A stretch of DNA of 6,663 bases, taken from NCBI RefSeq assembly GCF_020742175.1, contig NZ_DYXM01000070.1, positions 1 to 6,663 of the forward strand, in the 5' to 3' direction. The DNA is from Dietzia timorensis. Lineage in GTDB: Bacteria > Actinomycetota > Actinomycetes > Mycobacteriales > Mycobacteriaceae. The notes beneath the pieces are model-generated. The model was given only the letters and a program-made list of their open reading frames with translations, had not been told where the DNA came from and did no database searches. Below are positions 1-6,397 of this stretch, in pieces (the stretch's first letter is position 1; the number at the start of each line of letters is the position of its first letter). Both the position numbers and the translations under genes were made by a program.

Positions 1-24
1 TGCGCATTTTCGTGCGCATTTTGG
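1..24. repeat. Tandem 12-base direct repeat at the window edge
   Basis: Two adjacent copies of TGCGCATTTT followed by CG (1-12) and GG (13-24) differ at a single base. The array may extend to the left of the window. It is followed by three GGGG tracts (23-49) and lies about 180 bases upstream of the DUF222-HNH gene. An imperfect inverted counterpart of the CATTTTGGGGCC part appears around 103-113 (GGCCTAAAATG). The repetition is plain; any role (regulatory site, or edge of a duplicated DUF222 unit) is only a guess. Confidence 0.5.
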
Positions 25-131
25 GGCCTGCGTGGGGCTGTTGCTGGGGCTTGCGCGGCCGACTCCTGTGCCCCATGTGACCTCTGCGGCGCCTGGGTTT
101 TCGGCCTAAAATGGTATCGAAAAGGTCTAGC

Positions 132-137
132 TATAAT
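132..137 (+). promoter_or_regulatory. Candidate -10 box of the DUF222-HNH gene
   Basis: TATAAT, a perfect sigma-70-type -10 hexamer, lies in an AT-rich patch (about 101-180) that stands out from the GC-rich surroundings. It would place transcription start near 144 and give a leader of roughly 57 bases before the ATG at 201. I see no convincing -35 hexamer 16-18 bases upstream and no TGN extension. Promoters in high-GC actinobacteria often have weak -35 boxes, so this is plausible but unproven. Confidence 0.4.
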
Positions 138-200
138 CGAACGGGTGGTCTATGATAAATAGCAGTAACAGCGTTATCTTTCGGTGGACGGACGCCCCAG

Positions 201-2075
201 ATGTTGGATGAAGAGAAGATTCGGTACGCGCCTCTAGAGTGCGATAAGCAGTTCAAACGAGTAATCGCCGAGTCGGCGACATGTCTGCGCGATGGCGCTA
301 CCGGTGTCGTCGAGGCTCTAGAACAATTGAGTGCTACCATCGCCAACGTTCAGGATGAGTTCGATGAGTCTGGCACAGACTCCCCACTTATTGCAGCCAT
401 GCTGCAGTTCGCCGGACGGGACCTTCTCGCTCTCGCCGCCCACCTTCCGTCAAGCGAGGATCAGGCGAATGTGTTCACCGTGCTAGGGAGCTGCGCCGAG
501 GGTGCTGCAATGCAGCATGCGCTAGACACCCTTGAGACGACGCGAGCGGAGCAAATGGATCCCGCGACTGCGGAGGATCCGGATTACATGACTTTCGACC
601 CTGAATCGCTGGCCGCAGATCGTATCGCCGTCGAACACAACCTCACCACCAGCAGGGCGGGAAATCTGCTGGGGAAGTCAATGTCGGTGCAACGATGCAC
701 CCGCGTGTGGAACGTCCTCATGTACGGAGGGATGAGTTCGGCCGTCGCGCTTCGGATCGCGGACGAGCTCGAACATGTCGTCGACGAGGACAAACTGCTG
801 GAGATCCAGGGCAGAATCCTCGCCGAGTGTCTCGTGGATGGGAAGTGCGTTCGGTGGTCGTCGGGGATGACCCGGAAGCTCCACCGCATCATCAGCAAGG
901 TCGATAGGGCGGCGCTCAAGCGGGACGAAAAGGACAGCAAGGACAAGCGCGATGTGCGCATGTGGCCCGCGACGCCGGCAAGCTCGACCATTATGGCGAC
1001 GCTTCCTGCACTGGAGGCCGAAGCAGTGTGGAGCAGTGTGGACGCTCTCGCCGCCTCGTGGGCCAAGATGGGAAGCGAAACCCGCACGGCTGCCGAGCGC
1101 CGCGCGGACGCTCTCGTCCAGATGGTCACGGGCATCGACAAGCGGCCGGTGGGTGATTGCACCCCGATCGGGCATCAGGTGTGCTCCCCGAACATCACGC
1201 TTGTGGCCGATATGGACGCAGGCGCCGCCAGGCAGCGTGCGTACACGGCGAAGGGGGCCTCTACGCGCGAGCGGCTCGACGAACTTCTCGATTCGGCGCG
1301 CAGTGCCAGGCTATCGACGATGCCGCTGCGTGCCGACGAACTCGGCACCAATCTCGAGAATGCAATGGCGTTGCTCGGTGAGCTGGTCGGCCGGCTGGGC
1401 GAGGAAACCACGTACAAGCCGTCGGCGGCGTTACGAAGGCTGGTCGCCGCGCGGGACGGGACCTGCCGGTTCCCCGGCTGCCAAGTGTCCGCCGGGCGCT
1501 GCGACCTGGACCATGTCATACCGTTCAACCACAACGATCCACTTCGGGGCGGGCTGACTCGCGAAGATAATCTCATCGCCCTGTGCCGGCACCACCACAG
1601 AGATAAGACACACAACGAGACAAACTATCGACTGTGGCCCGACGGGACAGTGGAGGTTGTATTCGCCGGCGGTACCGTTGGCTCAAGTGTGCCCGCCGGG
1701 CATCGTGGACAGGGGAGGGCCGAGCTCGGTCTGTCCTACGAGGCGCTACCCGCGAACTATCGGGAACAGGTTGAAGAGCTGGCCGGTATTGCGAAGGAGT
1801 TGGCCACGATCTGCCACTCGATAGCCGCAGATCGCGGGCCGGGGTTCGTCACCGACATCGGCGAGCAGCCGGCTGCGGACAAGCGCCCGCCAGGGCCGAC
1901 GAGGAAGGAGCGCCGCGAGGCTTCGACGGCCGAATTCCGGCGACGCCCGCGGACGCGGAAACCGAGAAAGAGTAGTGAACGACGGCTGGTGCCGTTGATG
2001 TACGGTCCCTTCCGCGATTCCGATCCGCAGGCCTCCGCGGGGAAGGTCATCGACCCGGAGAACCCTCCGTACTAG
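201..2075 (+). CDS. DUF222 / 13E12-repeat-family protein with C-terminal HNH endonuclease domain
   Basis: This 624-residue protein has the two-part plan of the actinobacterial DUF222 (13E12 repeat) family. A long helical DUF222 region runs from about residue 40 to 400 and includes the family-typical RRADALVQMVTG stretch. A complete HNH nuclease domain follows at about 418-472: zinc cysteines C422, C427, C434 and C462, the catalytic-type D437-H438 pair, N457, and the closing CRHHHRDKTH (462-471). All the key residues of a metal-dependent DNA nuclease are therefore present, though the family's biological role is unsettled. These genes often occur in many diverged copies per genome in Mycobacteriales. 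The tail beyond about 560 is rich in Arg and Lys (PTRKERREAS, RRRPRTRKPRKSS), perhaps aiding DNA contact. The ATG at 201 is favoured: an in-frame stop lies at 156-158 with no start codon between, and the only close alternative is the TTG at 204. The ribosome site is weak (GGTGGA, 183-188). The gene stands alone on this strand and converges on the acyl-CoA synthetase. Confidence 0.9.
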   Translation: MLDEEKIRYAPLECDKQFKRVIAESATCLRDGATGVVEALEQLSATIANVQDEFDESGTDSPLIAAMLQFAGRDLLALAAHLPSSEDQANVFTVLGSCAEGAAMQHALDTLETTRAEQMDPATAEDPDYMTFDPESLAADRIAVEHNLTTSRAGNLLGKSMSVQRCTRVWNVLMYGGMSSAVALRIADELEHVVDEDKLLEIQGRILAECLVDGKCVRWSSGMTRKLHRIISKVDRAALKRDEKDSKDKRDVRMWPATPASSTIMATLPALEAEAVWSSVDALAASWAKMGSETRTAAERRADALVQMVTGIDKRPVGDCTPIGHQVCSPNITLVADMDAGAARQRAYTAKGASTRERLDELLDSARSARLSTMPLRADELGTNLENAMALLGELVGRLGEETTYKPSAALRRLVAARDGTCRFPGCQVSAGRCDLDHVIPFNHNDPLRGGLTREDNLIALCRHHHRDKTHNETNYRLWPDGTVEVVFAGGTVGSSVPAGHRGQGRAELGLSYEALPANYREQVEELAGIAKELATICHSIAADRGPGFVTDIGEQPAADKRPPGPTRKERREASTAEFRRRPRTRKPRKSSERRLVPLMYGPFRDSDPQASAGKVIDPENPPY

Positions 2076-2092
2076 CTGCTAATCGGCAACCG

Positions 2093-3712
2093 CTACACGG
2101 CGACGTCGTCGTCGGCCACCATGCGCTTGGCCCACCGGTAGTCGGCCTTGCCCGAAGGCGAGCGGAGAACCTCGGGCACCACGATGACCGACCGGGGAAT
2201 CTTGTACCCCGCGAGGCTCGCGCGGCAGTGCTCGGCGAGTTCTTCCGGGGAAGGCTCGTCGAAGCCCTCGCGGAGCGAGACGACGGCGGACACGCGTTCG
2301 CCGTACTTCGGGTCCTTGGTGCCGGCGACGAGAGCATCGAAGATGGCCGGGTGAGCCTTGAGCGCCTGTTCTACCTCTTCCGGAAATACCTTCTCGCCGC
2401 CGGTGTTGATGCATCCCGAGCCTCGCCCGAGCAGCACGATCGAACCGTCGGACTCGACCTTGGCCATATCGCCGAGGACAGACATCCGCCGGCCGTCGGA
2501 CAAGGTCTTGAAAACGTTCGCCGACTTCTCGGGATCCTTGTAGTACTCGAGCGGCACGTGCCCGACGCGCGCCAGGTAACCGATGGCATCGCTGCCGGGC
2601 TCAATAGGATCGAGCAGCTCGTCGATGACGATCGAACGCGGGCTCGGCGGTAGGCGCAGCTCGCCGGCATCGTTCATGCTCAGCTGCCCGTCCGTGCCGG
2701 ACTCCGAGGCGCCGAAATTGTCGCGGATAAAGATATCGGGCAGCACGGTCTTGAGCTTGTCCCGCGAAGCCTGCGACCAGATCGCCCCACCCGAGTTCAC
2801 GGCGAACAGCGAGGAGACATCGTAGGAATCGGCGTTGTCGACGAGCTCGTCGACGAACGGCACGCCCATCGCGTCGCCGACGATCATGATGATCTGGACC
2901 TTCTCCGAGCCGATAAGCGATAGCGCCTCGACCGGATCCCAATTGCGCATGAGCACCTGCTTCGCGCCCATGAAAAACATCGAGAACATCGCATACACGG
3001 CAGCGCCATGGATCAGCGGCGCAGTGACCAGCAGCGACATAGCCGGCGTGTCCTTCGCGGCCTTGCATAGCTCCTCGATCGTATCGTGGGGATCGCCGTA
3101 CTGATTGCCGCCGGCGAGTGCCGCGTAATAAAAGTCGGTGTGCGTCCATACGACGCCCTTGGGATGACCCGTCGTCCCGCCGGTGTACACCATGTAGCGG
3201 TCGTCGCCCGAACGCTCCGGGAACCCTCTGTCCTTGGACTGCTCGGGAATGACGTCGGACCACGCGGAAACCCCGACTCCGGCGTCAGAACACTGCCGTG
3301 CAAACGCATCGGTGACCTCGCCCACCACGAGGACATGCTGCAGCTCGCCGAGGCGCGCGAGGATCTCGCCTGCGATACCGGTGAACTCCGAGTCGATGAT
3401 GATGAGCTTCGAGTCCGAGTTCGAGTAGAGGTACTCAAGCTCCGACGAGGTGTAGCGGAAGTTGATGTTGGCCGGGACCGCGCGGACCTTGAGTGAGCCG
3501 ATGAGCGCCTCGACGAATTCGAGGCTGTTGCGCATATGCATCGCGACGTGGTCGTTCTTCCCGATCCCGATGGACTCAAGGAAGTGGCCGACCTTGTTGG
3601 CGCCTTCGTCCAGCTCGGCGTAGTTCAGCCGAGCGCCCTCGAAGTACAGGGCCTCGCGATCCGCGATCGAATCGGACAGGGCCTCGAAAGCGTCGGCAAG
3701 GTTCATCGTCAT
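2093..3712 (-). CDS. Acyl-CoA synthetase (class I adenylate-forming, FadD19-like)
   Basis: This 539-residue cytosolic enzyme should activate a carboxylic acid in two steps, acyl-AMP and then acyl-CoA. The full set of superfamily motifs is present in order: P-loop YTGGTTGHPKG (176-186), A5-type NFGASESG (332-339), the GD pair with D415, the hinge/A8 region from R430 through the INTGGEKVFPEEVE stretch (435-448), and the C-terminal catalytic lysine K522 in PSGKADYRW. From memory, the WTH after the P-loop, the IHGA stretch, VGDAM and the PSGKADYRWAK ending resemble mycobacterial FadD19, the ligase for C24 sterol side-chain acids. That makes a steroid or long branched substrate the best guess, but the substrate cannot be read from the sequence. 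The ATG at 3712 is chosen over the ATG at 3706 because GGAG (3720-3723) sits 7 bases upstream. The 131-base gap after the response regulator, with a KstR-like site in it, suggests independent transcription. The stop codon is 17 bases from that of the convergent HNH gene, and no clear terminator lies between them. Confidence 0.95.
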   Translation of the reverse strand: MTMNLADAFEALSDSIADREALYFEGARLNYAELDEGANKVGHFLESIGIGKNDHVAMHMRNSLEFVEALIGSLKVRAVPANINFRYTSSELEYLYSNSDSKLIIIDSEFTGIAGEILARLGELQHVLVVGEVTDAFARQCSDAGVGVSAWSDVIPEQSKDRGFPERSGDDRYMVYTGGTTGHPKGVVWTHTDFYYAALAGGNQYGDPHDTIEELCKAAKDTPAMSLLVTAPLIHGAAVYAMFSMFFMGAKQVLMRNWDPVEALSLIGSEKVQIIMIVGDAMGVPFVDELVDNADSYDVSSLFAVNSGGAIWSQASRDKLKTVLPDIFIRDNFGASESGTDGQLSMNDAGELRLPPSPRSIVIDELLDPIEPGSDAIGYLARVGHVPLEYYKDPEKSANVFKTLSDGRRMSVLGDMAKVESDGSIVLLGRGSGCINTGGEKVFPEEVEQALKAHPAIFDALVAGTKDPKYGERVSAVVSLREGFDEPSPEELAEHCRASLAGYKIPRSVIVVPEVLRSPSGKADYRWAKRMVADDDVAV

Positions 3713-3761
3713 GCGGTTACTCCGTCTCTTGCGCCCACCGCCCCCGCGGAGGACCGAAAAC

Positions 3762-3775
3762 TAGAACGTGTTCCA
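3762..3775. promoter_or_regulatory. KstR-like operator upstream of the acyl-CoA synthetase
   Basis: TAGAACGTGTTCCA fits the published KstR consensus TNNAACNNGTTNNA at every specified position. KstR is the TetR-family repressor of cholesterol catabolism in mycobacteria and rhodococci, released by sterol-derived CoA thioesters. The site lies 50-63 bases upstream of the acyl-CoA synthetase start, where it could block that gene's promoter, and fadD19 is a known KstR target. No -10/-35 pair is clear around it. A related TetR regulator (KstR2 or a fatty-acid regulator) remains possible. Confidence 0.5.
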
Positions 3776-3800
3776 AAATGGATCCGATCTCGAGTATGCC

Positions 3801-3819
3801 GCACGTCACAAGACGGTGC
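3801..3819. other. Imperfect hairpin in the regulator / acyl-CoA synthetase spacer
   Basis: GCACGTC and GACGGTGC face each other around ACAA, giving a seven-pair stem with one bulged base and a four-base loop. On the minus strand it falls 25-43 bases after the response-regulator stop, where a terminator could be expected. No run of U follows, so it would be a poor intrinsic terminator. It may instead be an operator or chance. Confidence 0.25.
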
Positions 3820-3820
3820 A

Positions 3821-3833
3821 TCAGAATGTTCCA
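3821..3833. promoter_or_regulatory. Second AGAA/GTTCCA dyad, possible degenerate operator
   Basis: TCAGAATGTTCCA shares the half-sites AGAA and TGTTCCA with the KstR-like site at 3762-3775, but with two fewer central bases. Its GTTCCA lies 58 bases from that of the first site. It does not meet the KstR consensus. It could be a degenerate or alternative operator close to the response-regulator stop. Confidence 0.25.
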
Positions 3834-3843
3834 GTTTTGTTTC

Positions 3844-4506
3844 TCAGGGCATCTTGTAGCCGGCGCCGCGGACGGTGACCAGCCGGTCCGCGCCGATCTT
3901 CTTGCGCAACGTGCGCACATAGACGTCGACGACATTGGACGCGGGGTCGAAGTCGTATCCCCACACGTGGTCGAGGATCTGCTCCCGGGAGAGCACCTGC
4001 CCGCGGTGGGACAGGAAGACCTTGAGCAGCGAGAACTCCCGTGCCGTCAGGTTCGTGGGCTCGCCGTCGACCTCGGCGGTGTGGGCGAGGAGGTCGAGGC
4101 GAAGGCCGTCGTGCTCAAGGATGCGCGCGTCGTCGTGGGCCGCGGATCCATCGTGGAGGCGAAGCTGCACGCGCGCGAGGAGCTCGGCGAAATGGAAAGG
4201 CTTGGCGAGGTAGTCGTTCGCCCCCGAGGTCAGCCCCGTGACGGTGTCTCGGACCGAATCGCGCGCGGTGAGGACTACTACGGGTGTCGATATTCCTTGG
4301 CCGCGGGCCTGCGACAGCACCTCGAATCCGTCCAGCAGGGGTAGGCCGATGTCGAGGATGACGAGATCGAACTGCTCCGAGCGCAACCCCTCGAGGGCGC
4401 TGCGGCCGTCTCCGACGTGGGTCGTGGAGAACCCCGCGCTGCGCAGCCCCTTCTCGAGGAACGACACTATTCGAGGGTCATCTTCGGCGATGAGGATCCG
4501 GTTCAC
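3844..4506 (-). CDS. OmpR/PhoB-family response regulator
   Basis: This 220-residue cytosolic transcription factor is the output half of the two-component system. Residues 1-118 form the receiver: acidic pocket E8-D9-D10, phospho-acceptor D52 in LDIGLP, T80 in LTAR, and K102 in AKPF. After a short linker, residues about 128-220 form the winged-helix DNA-binding domain, with LTAREFSLL (153-161), the SREQILDHVWG helix (173-183), the VDVYVRTLRKKI recognition region (193-204) and the terminal VRGAGYKMP. The length is normal for the family. An open frame continues far upstream to 4905, but that part is out-of-frame kinase DNA. The receiver begins naturally at the GTG at 4506, which overlaps the kinase stop as GTGA, so translation is probably coupled. 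No strong ribosome site of its own is visible. It is the last gene of the operon. The target genes are unknown; its own operon is a natural candidate. Confidence 0.95.
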   Translation of the reverse strand: MNRILIAEDDPRIVSFLEKGLRSAGFSTTHVGDGRSALEGLRSEQFDLVILDIGLPLLDGFEVLSQARGQGISTPVVVLTARDSVRDTVTGLTSGANDYLAKPFHFAELLARVQLRLHDGSAAHDDARILEHDGLRLDLLAHTAEVDGEPTNLTAREFSLLKVFLSHRGQVLSREQILDHVWGYDFDPASNVVDVYVRTLRKKIGADRLVTVRGAGYKMP

Positions 4507-5957
4507 GGTTCTTGTGGTCCTTCCGGTGCGGGAATGACGATGTAGAAGGTGGCGCCCTGGCCGAGGGCCGATTCGGCGTGCGCCGCGCCGTGGTGCCCGC
4601 GGGCGATCGCGGAGACGATCGACAGGCCGAGGCCGGCGCCGGCCGTGGTGTGCGATGCGCCGCCGCCCCGGTCGAAGCGGGCGAAGATGCGCTCGGTATC
4701 GCCCGGCTCGATGCCGGGGCCGTCGTCGCCGACCCAGAAGTGCAGTGACCTGTCTTGGCCCCCACCGGAAAAGCGCGAACCTAGACGGATTCGGCTCTCC
4801 GGCTTCGTGTGCTGGACGGCATTGGTGGTGAGCTGGAGCATCGCCTGCATGATGCGCTGGGAATCGAGCGAGACGGTTCCCTCGGCGATCTCGACGAGCT
4901 GCCATTGCCGGTCACCGAGTTGGGCGGCCTGGGCCTCGACGTCGATCATGAGTTCGGCGAGATCGGTGTCCGCGGGCCGGACGAAATCGGGCCGCTCGGA
5001 TTTGGCGAGCGTGAGCAGGTCGGAGACGATCCGGCTCATGCGGTCGAGTTCGGAGTCGACCAGGCGCATCGTTTTCGCGCGCGAGACGGGGTCTTCATCG
5101 GTGGTCTCGAGGTGGCCGCGGATCACGGTGATCGGCGTACGCAGCTCGTGTCCGGCGTCGTCGACGAAGCGACGCTGCGTCTCGTGCGCCCGCGCCAGGC
5201 GGTCGAGCATCGAGTTGAAGGTGATCGCGAGCTGGGAGATGTCGTCTCGCCCCTCGACAGGCACGCGCCGCAGTAGGTCGGTCTCCTGGATCGAATCGGC
5301 GACCTCGCGGACCTGTCTGATGGGCATGAGTATCTGTGCGGCCACGAACCAGCCGAACAACGCCGTCAATAAGAGGCCGCCCAGCGCGACGGCGGCGAGG
5401 ACCCGGATCGTGTGGTCGGCCTCGTCGAGCGCGTCTGATGTGAAGACCGCGACGAGCAGGTACGCGTCGCCGCCGTCGGGCGAGCCCACGGGCACTCGCG
5501 CCCACCGCATCTCGCCGGCAGGGGTGGTGTTGACGCCGGAGTCCGCGGATCCTGTGCGGAGCTCTGCGAGTAGTGCGGTGTCGGCGATGAGATCGTACGG
5601 GCCGTTGTCACCGCCGCTGCGATCGACGGCGATGACCTGGTCGTCGACCAGCCCGAGCAGTACCTCGTCGGAAGTGGGGATCTGCCGGCTCAGGTACACG
5701 GCGAGCAGGCGCTCGGCGGAGGTGAATGGCTGCGCGCTCGTCGGGTCCACGCCCTGCGCCGCGAAGGCCTCGAACTCGCTGATCTCCTGGTCGATCGCGG
5801 TGTTCGCGTCCCGCGCGACGTCCGCGATGAGCAGCGAGCGCACCGTGAACCCGACGGCGATGAGCGTGATCGCGGTGGTGAGGAGGATCCATCCGACGAT
5901 GCGCCAACGCGCGGGTATCGGGCGGACGGCGCCTGGGCGCCGAAGGCTAGGCGACAC
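4503..5957 (-). CDS. Membrane sensor histidine kinase with acidic extracytoplasmic sensor
   Basis: This 484-residue inner-membrane kinase is the cognate partner of the overlapping response regulator. Order of parts: basic cytoplasmic N-terminus; membrane helix about 19-44; extracytoplasmic sensor about 45-183; membrane helix about 184-208; HAMP linker about 209-262; dimerisation/phosphotransfer domain with H270 in DAGHELRTPITVIRGH; and the HATPase domain with N box N379, G1 DDGPGI (411-416), F box IFARFDRG (424-431) and G2 GAGLGL (440-445). All catalytic motifs are intact. The sensor holds about 25 Asp/Glu against 7 Arg and no Lys, so it is strongly acidic. The start is the GTG at 5957, sharing one base with the stop of the aspartate-rich gene (TAGTG). 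The kinase precedes its regulator, the reverse of the commoner regulator-first order. The ligand cannot be read from sequence; the secreted polyacidic neighbour suggests an envelope or cation-related signal (inference). Confidence 0.95.
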   Translation of the reverse strand: MSPSLRRPGAVRPIPARWRIVGWILLTTAITLIAVGFTVRSLLIADVARDANTAIDQEISEFEAFAAQGVDPTSAQPFTSAERLLAVYLSRQIPTSDEVLLGLVDDQVIAVDRSGGDNGPYDLIADTALLAELRTGSADSGVNTTPAGEMRWARVPVGSPDGGDAYLLVAVFTSDALDEADHTIRVLAAVALGGLLLTALFGWFVAAQILMPIRQVREVADSIQETDLLRRVPVEGRDDISQLAITFNSMLDRLARAHETQRRFVDDAGHELRTPITVIRGHLETTDEDPVSRAKTMRLVDSELDRMSRIVSDLLTLAKSERPDFVRPADTDLAELMIDVEAQAAQLGDRQWQLVEIAEGTVSLDSQRIMQAMLQLTTNAVQHTKPESRIRLGSRFSGGGQDRSLHFWVGDDGPGIEPGDTERIFARFDRGGGASHTTAGAGLGLSIVSAIARGHHGAAHAESALGQGATFYIVIPAPEGPQEP

Positions 5958-6307
5958 TAGTCGTCCCAGTCGTCGTCATCGTCATCGTCGTCCCAATCGT
6001 CGCCAATATCGTCCACATCGTCATCGTCCCAGTCGTCGTCGACGTCATCATCGTCGTCCAGCTGTGGTTGCGGGACCTGAGGCTGGACGTGCTGGACCTC
6101 GTCGCGATCGTCGTCGCGATCGTCATCGAGGTCATCTTCGGGAGGTGCGACCTGCTGGGACGGATCGTCGTATCGCGGCAGATCCTGGGAAACGCGTTCG
6201 ACGGCGACATTCGGCTCGCCCGGCTCGTTGCTCACGGCGAATGCCGCCGCCGCGGCGCCGAGGGGGAGGATGAGGAAGGCGGCGACGATGCCGAGCTTCT
6301 TGTTCAT
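5957..6307 (-). CDS. Small exported aspartate-rich protein, first gene of the two-component operon
   Basis: This 116-residue protein belongs to no family I recognise. The N-terminus is a clear Sec signal peptide: MNKK, a hydrophobic core (5-22), and an AFA site, so cleavage is expected after A24. The predicted mature chain (92 residues) has 43 Asp/Glu and only 4 Arg, with no Lys or Cys. Two DDDR units lie at 61-68, a Gln/Pro/Val linker at 71-83 (VQPQVPQPQ), and then a 33-residue tail with 26 Asp broken by three Trp and a few Val, Ile and Gly. Such a chain is probably disordered and able to bind cations. The ATG at 6307 is well supported by a perfect AAGGAG (6314-6319) six bases upstream. Its stop overlaps the kinase GTG by one base, so it is very likely co-translated with the kinase. 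The inferred role is extracytoplasmic accessory or cation buffer for this kinase; no function is demonstrated. It has no recognisable PepSY or other sensor-partner domain. Confidence 0.82.
   Translation of the reverse strand: MNKKLGIVAAFLILPLGAAAAAFAVSNEPGEPNVAVERVSQDLPRYDDPSQQVAPPEDDLDDDRDDDRDEVQHVQPQVPQPQLDDDDDVDDDWDDDDVDDIGDDWDDDDDDDDWDD
5960..6058 (-). repeat. Low-complexity GAC/GAT tract encoding the poly-Asp tail
   Basis: These 33 codons encode the acidic tail: 18 GAC and 8 GAT Asp codons, interrupted by three TGG (Trp) and codons for Val, Ile and Gly. On the plus strand it reads as runs of GTC/ATC. GAT is scattered among GAC, so there is no long pure triplet run; this argues for selection on the protein, although triplet slippage could still change its length. 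Confidence 0.8.
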
Positions 6308-6335
6308 CGTGGGCTCCTTGAAGGTTGCAGGTACA

Positions 6336-6352
6336 TCGACGTCATTCGTCGA
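6336..6352. promoter_or_regulatory. Perfect inverted repeat just upstream of the aspartate-rich gene
   Basis: TCGACG-TCATT-CGTCGA has six-base arms and a five-base spacer. It lies 29-45 bases upstream of the ATG at 6307, so it falls in the leader or core promoter of the operon. It may be a binding site for a dimeric regulator. OmpR-family proteins usually prefer direct repeats, so the operon's own regulator is not the obvious ligand. No convincing -10/-35 pair is visible nearby. Confidence 0.4.
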
Positions 6353-6397
6353 CTACAACGATCATGTCGAGCGCGGATGATTCGAAAGTGAAACCTT

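Noticed and set aside
23..49. Three GGGG tracts as a possible G-quadruplex
   Set aside because: A four-layer quadruplex needs four such tracts and only three are present; this is not enough to call a structure in high-GC DNA.
1..162. Plus-strand frame open from the window edge to a TAG at 160-162, rich in Cys and Trp
   Set aside because: It has no start codon in view, no recognisable family and an odd composition, and it crosses the AT-rich promoter-like patch. It could be the end of a gene to the left, but nothing supports it.
2076..2092. Bidirectional terminator between the convergent genes
   Set aside because: The 17 bases between the stop codons hold no inverted repeat or T-run; any termination signal must lie inside the coding ends or depend on Rho.
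4507..4905. N-terminal extension of the response-regulator reading frame (353 residues in total)
   Set aside because: The extension lies inside the kinase gene in another frame, has an Arg/His/Pro-rich shadow composition, and the receiver domain begins cleanly at the GTG at 4506.
5960..6140. CRISPR-like or satellite array from the repeated GTC/ATC triplets
   Set aside because: The repeats are irregular codon runs with no constant repeat-spacer structure and are fully explained by the poly-Asp coding sequence.
5947..6210. Thr/Met-rich minus-strand frame overlapping the poly-Asp gene
   Set aside because: It is a frame-shifted reading of the GAC/GAT repeats. The aspartate frame has a signal peptide, a strong ribosome site and a coupled stop.
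4549..6273. Long plus-strand open frame (574 codons) opposite the kinase gene
   Set aside because: It is antisense to an intact kinase with all motifs. Its Ser/Arg-rich composition and lack of any recognisable domain mark it as a high-GC shadow frame.
5957..6307. PepSY-type kinase partner
   Set aside because: After the signal peptide there is only acidic low-complexity sequence; no PepSY-like alternation of hydrophobic and polar residues is visible.
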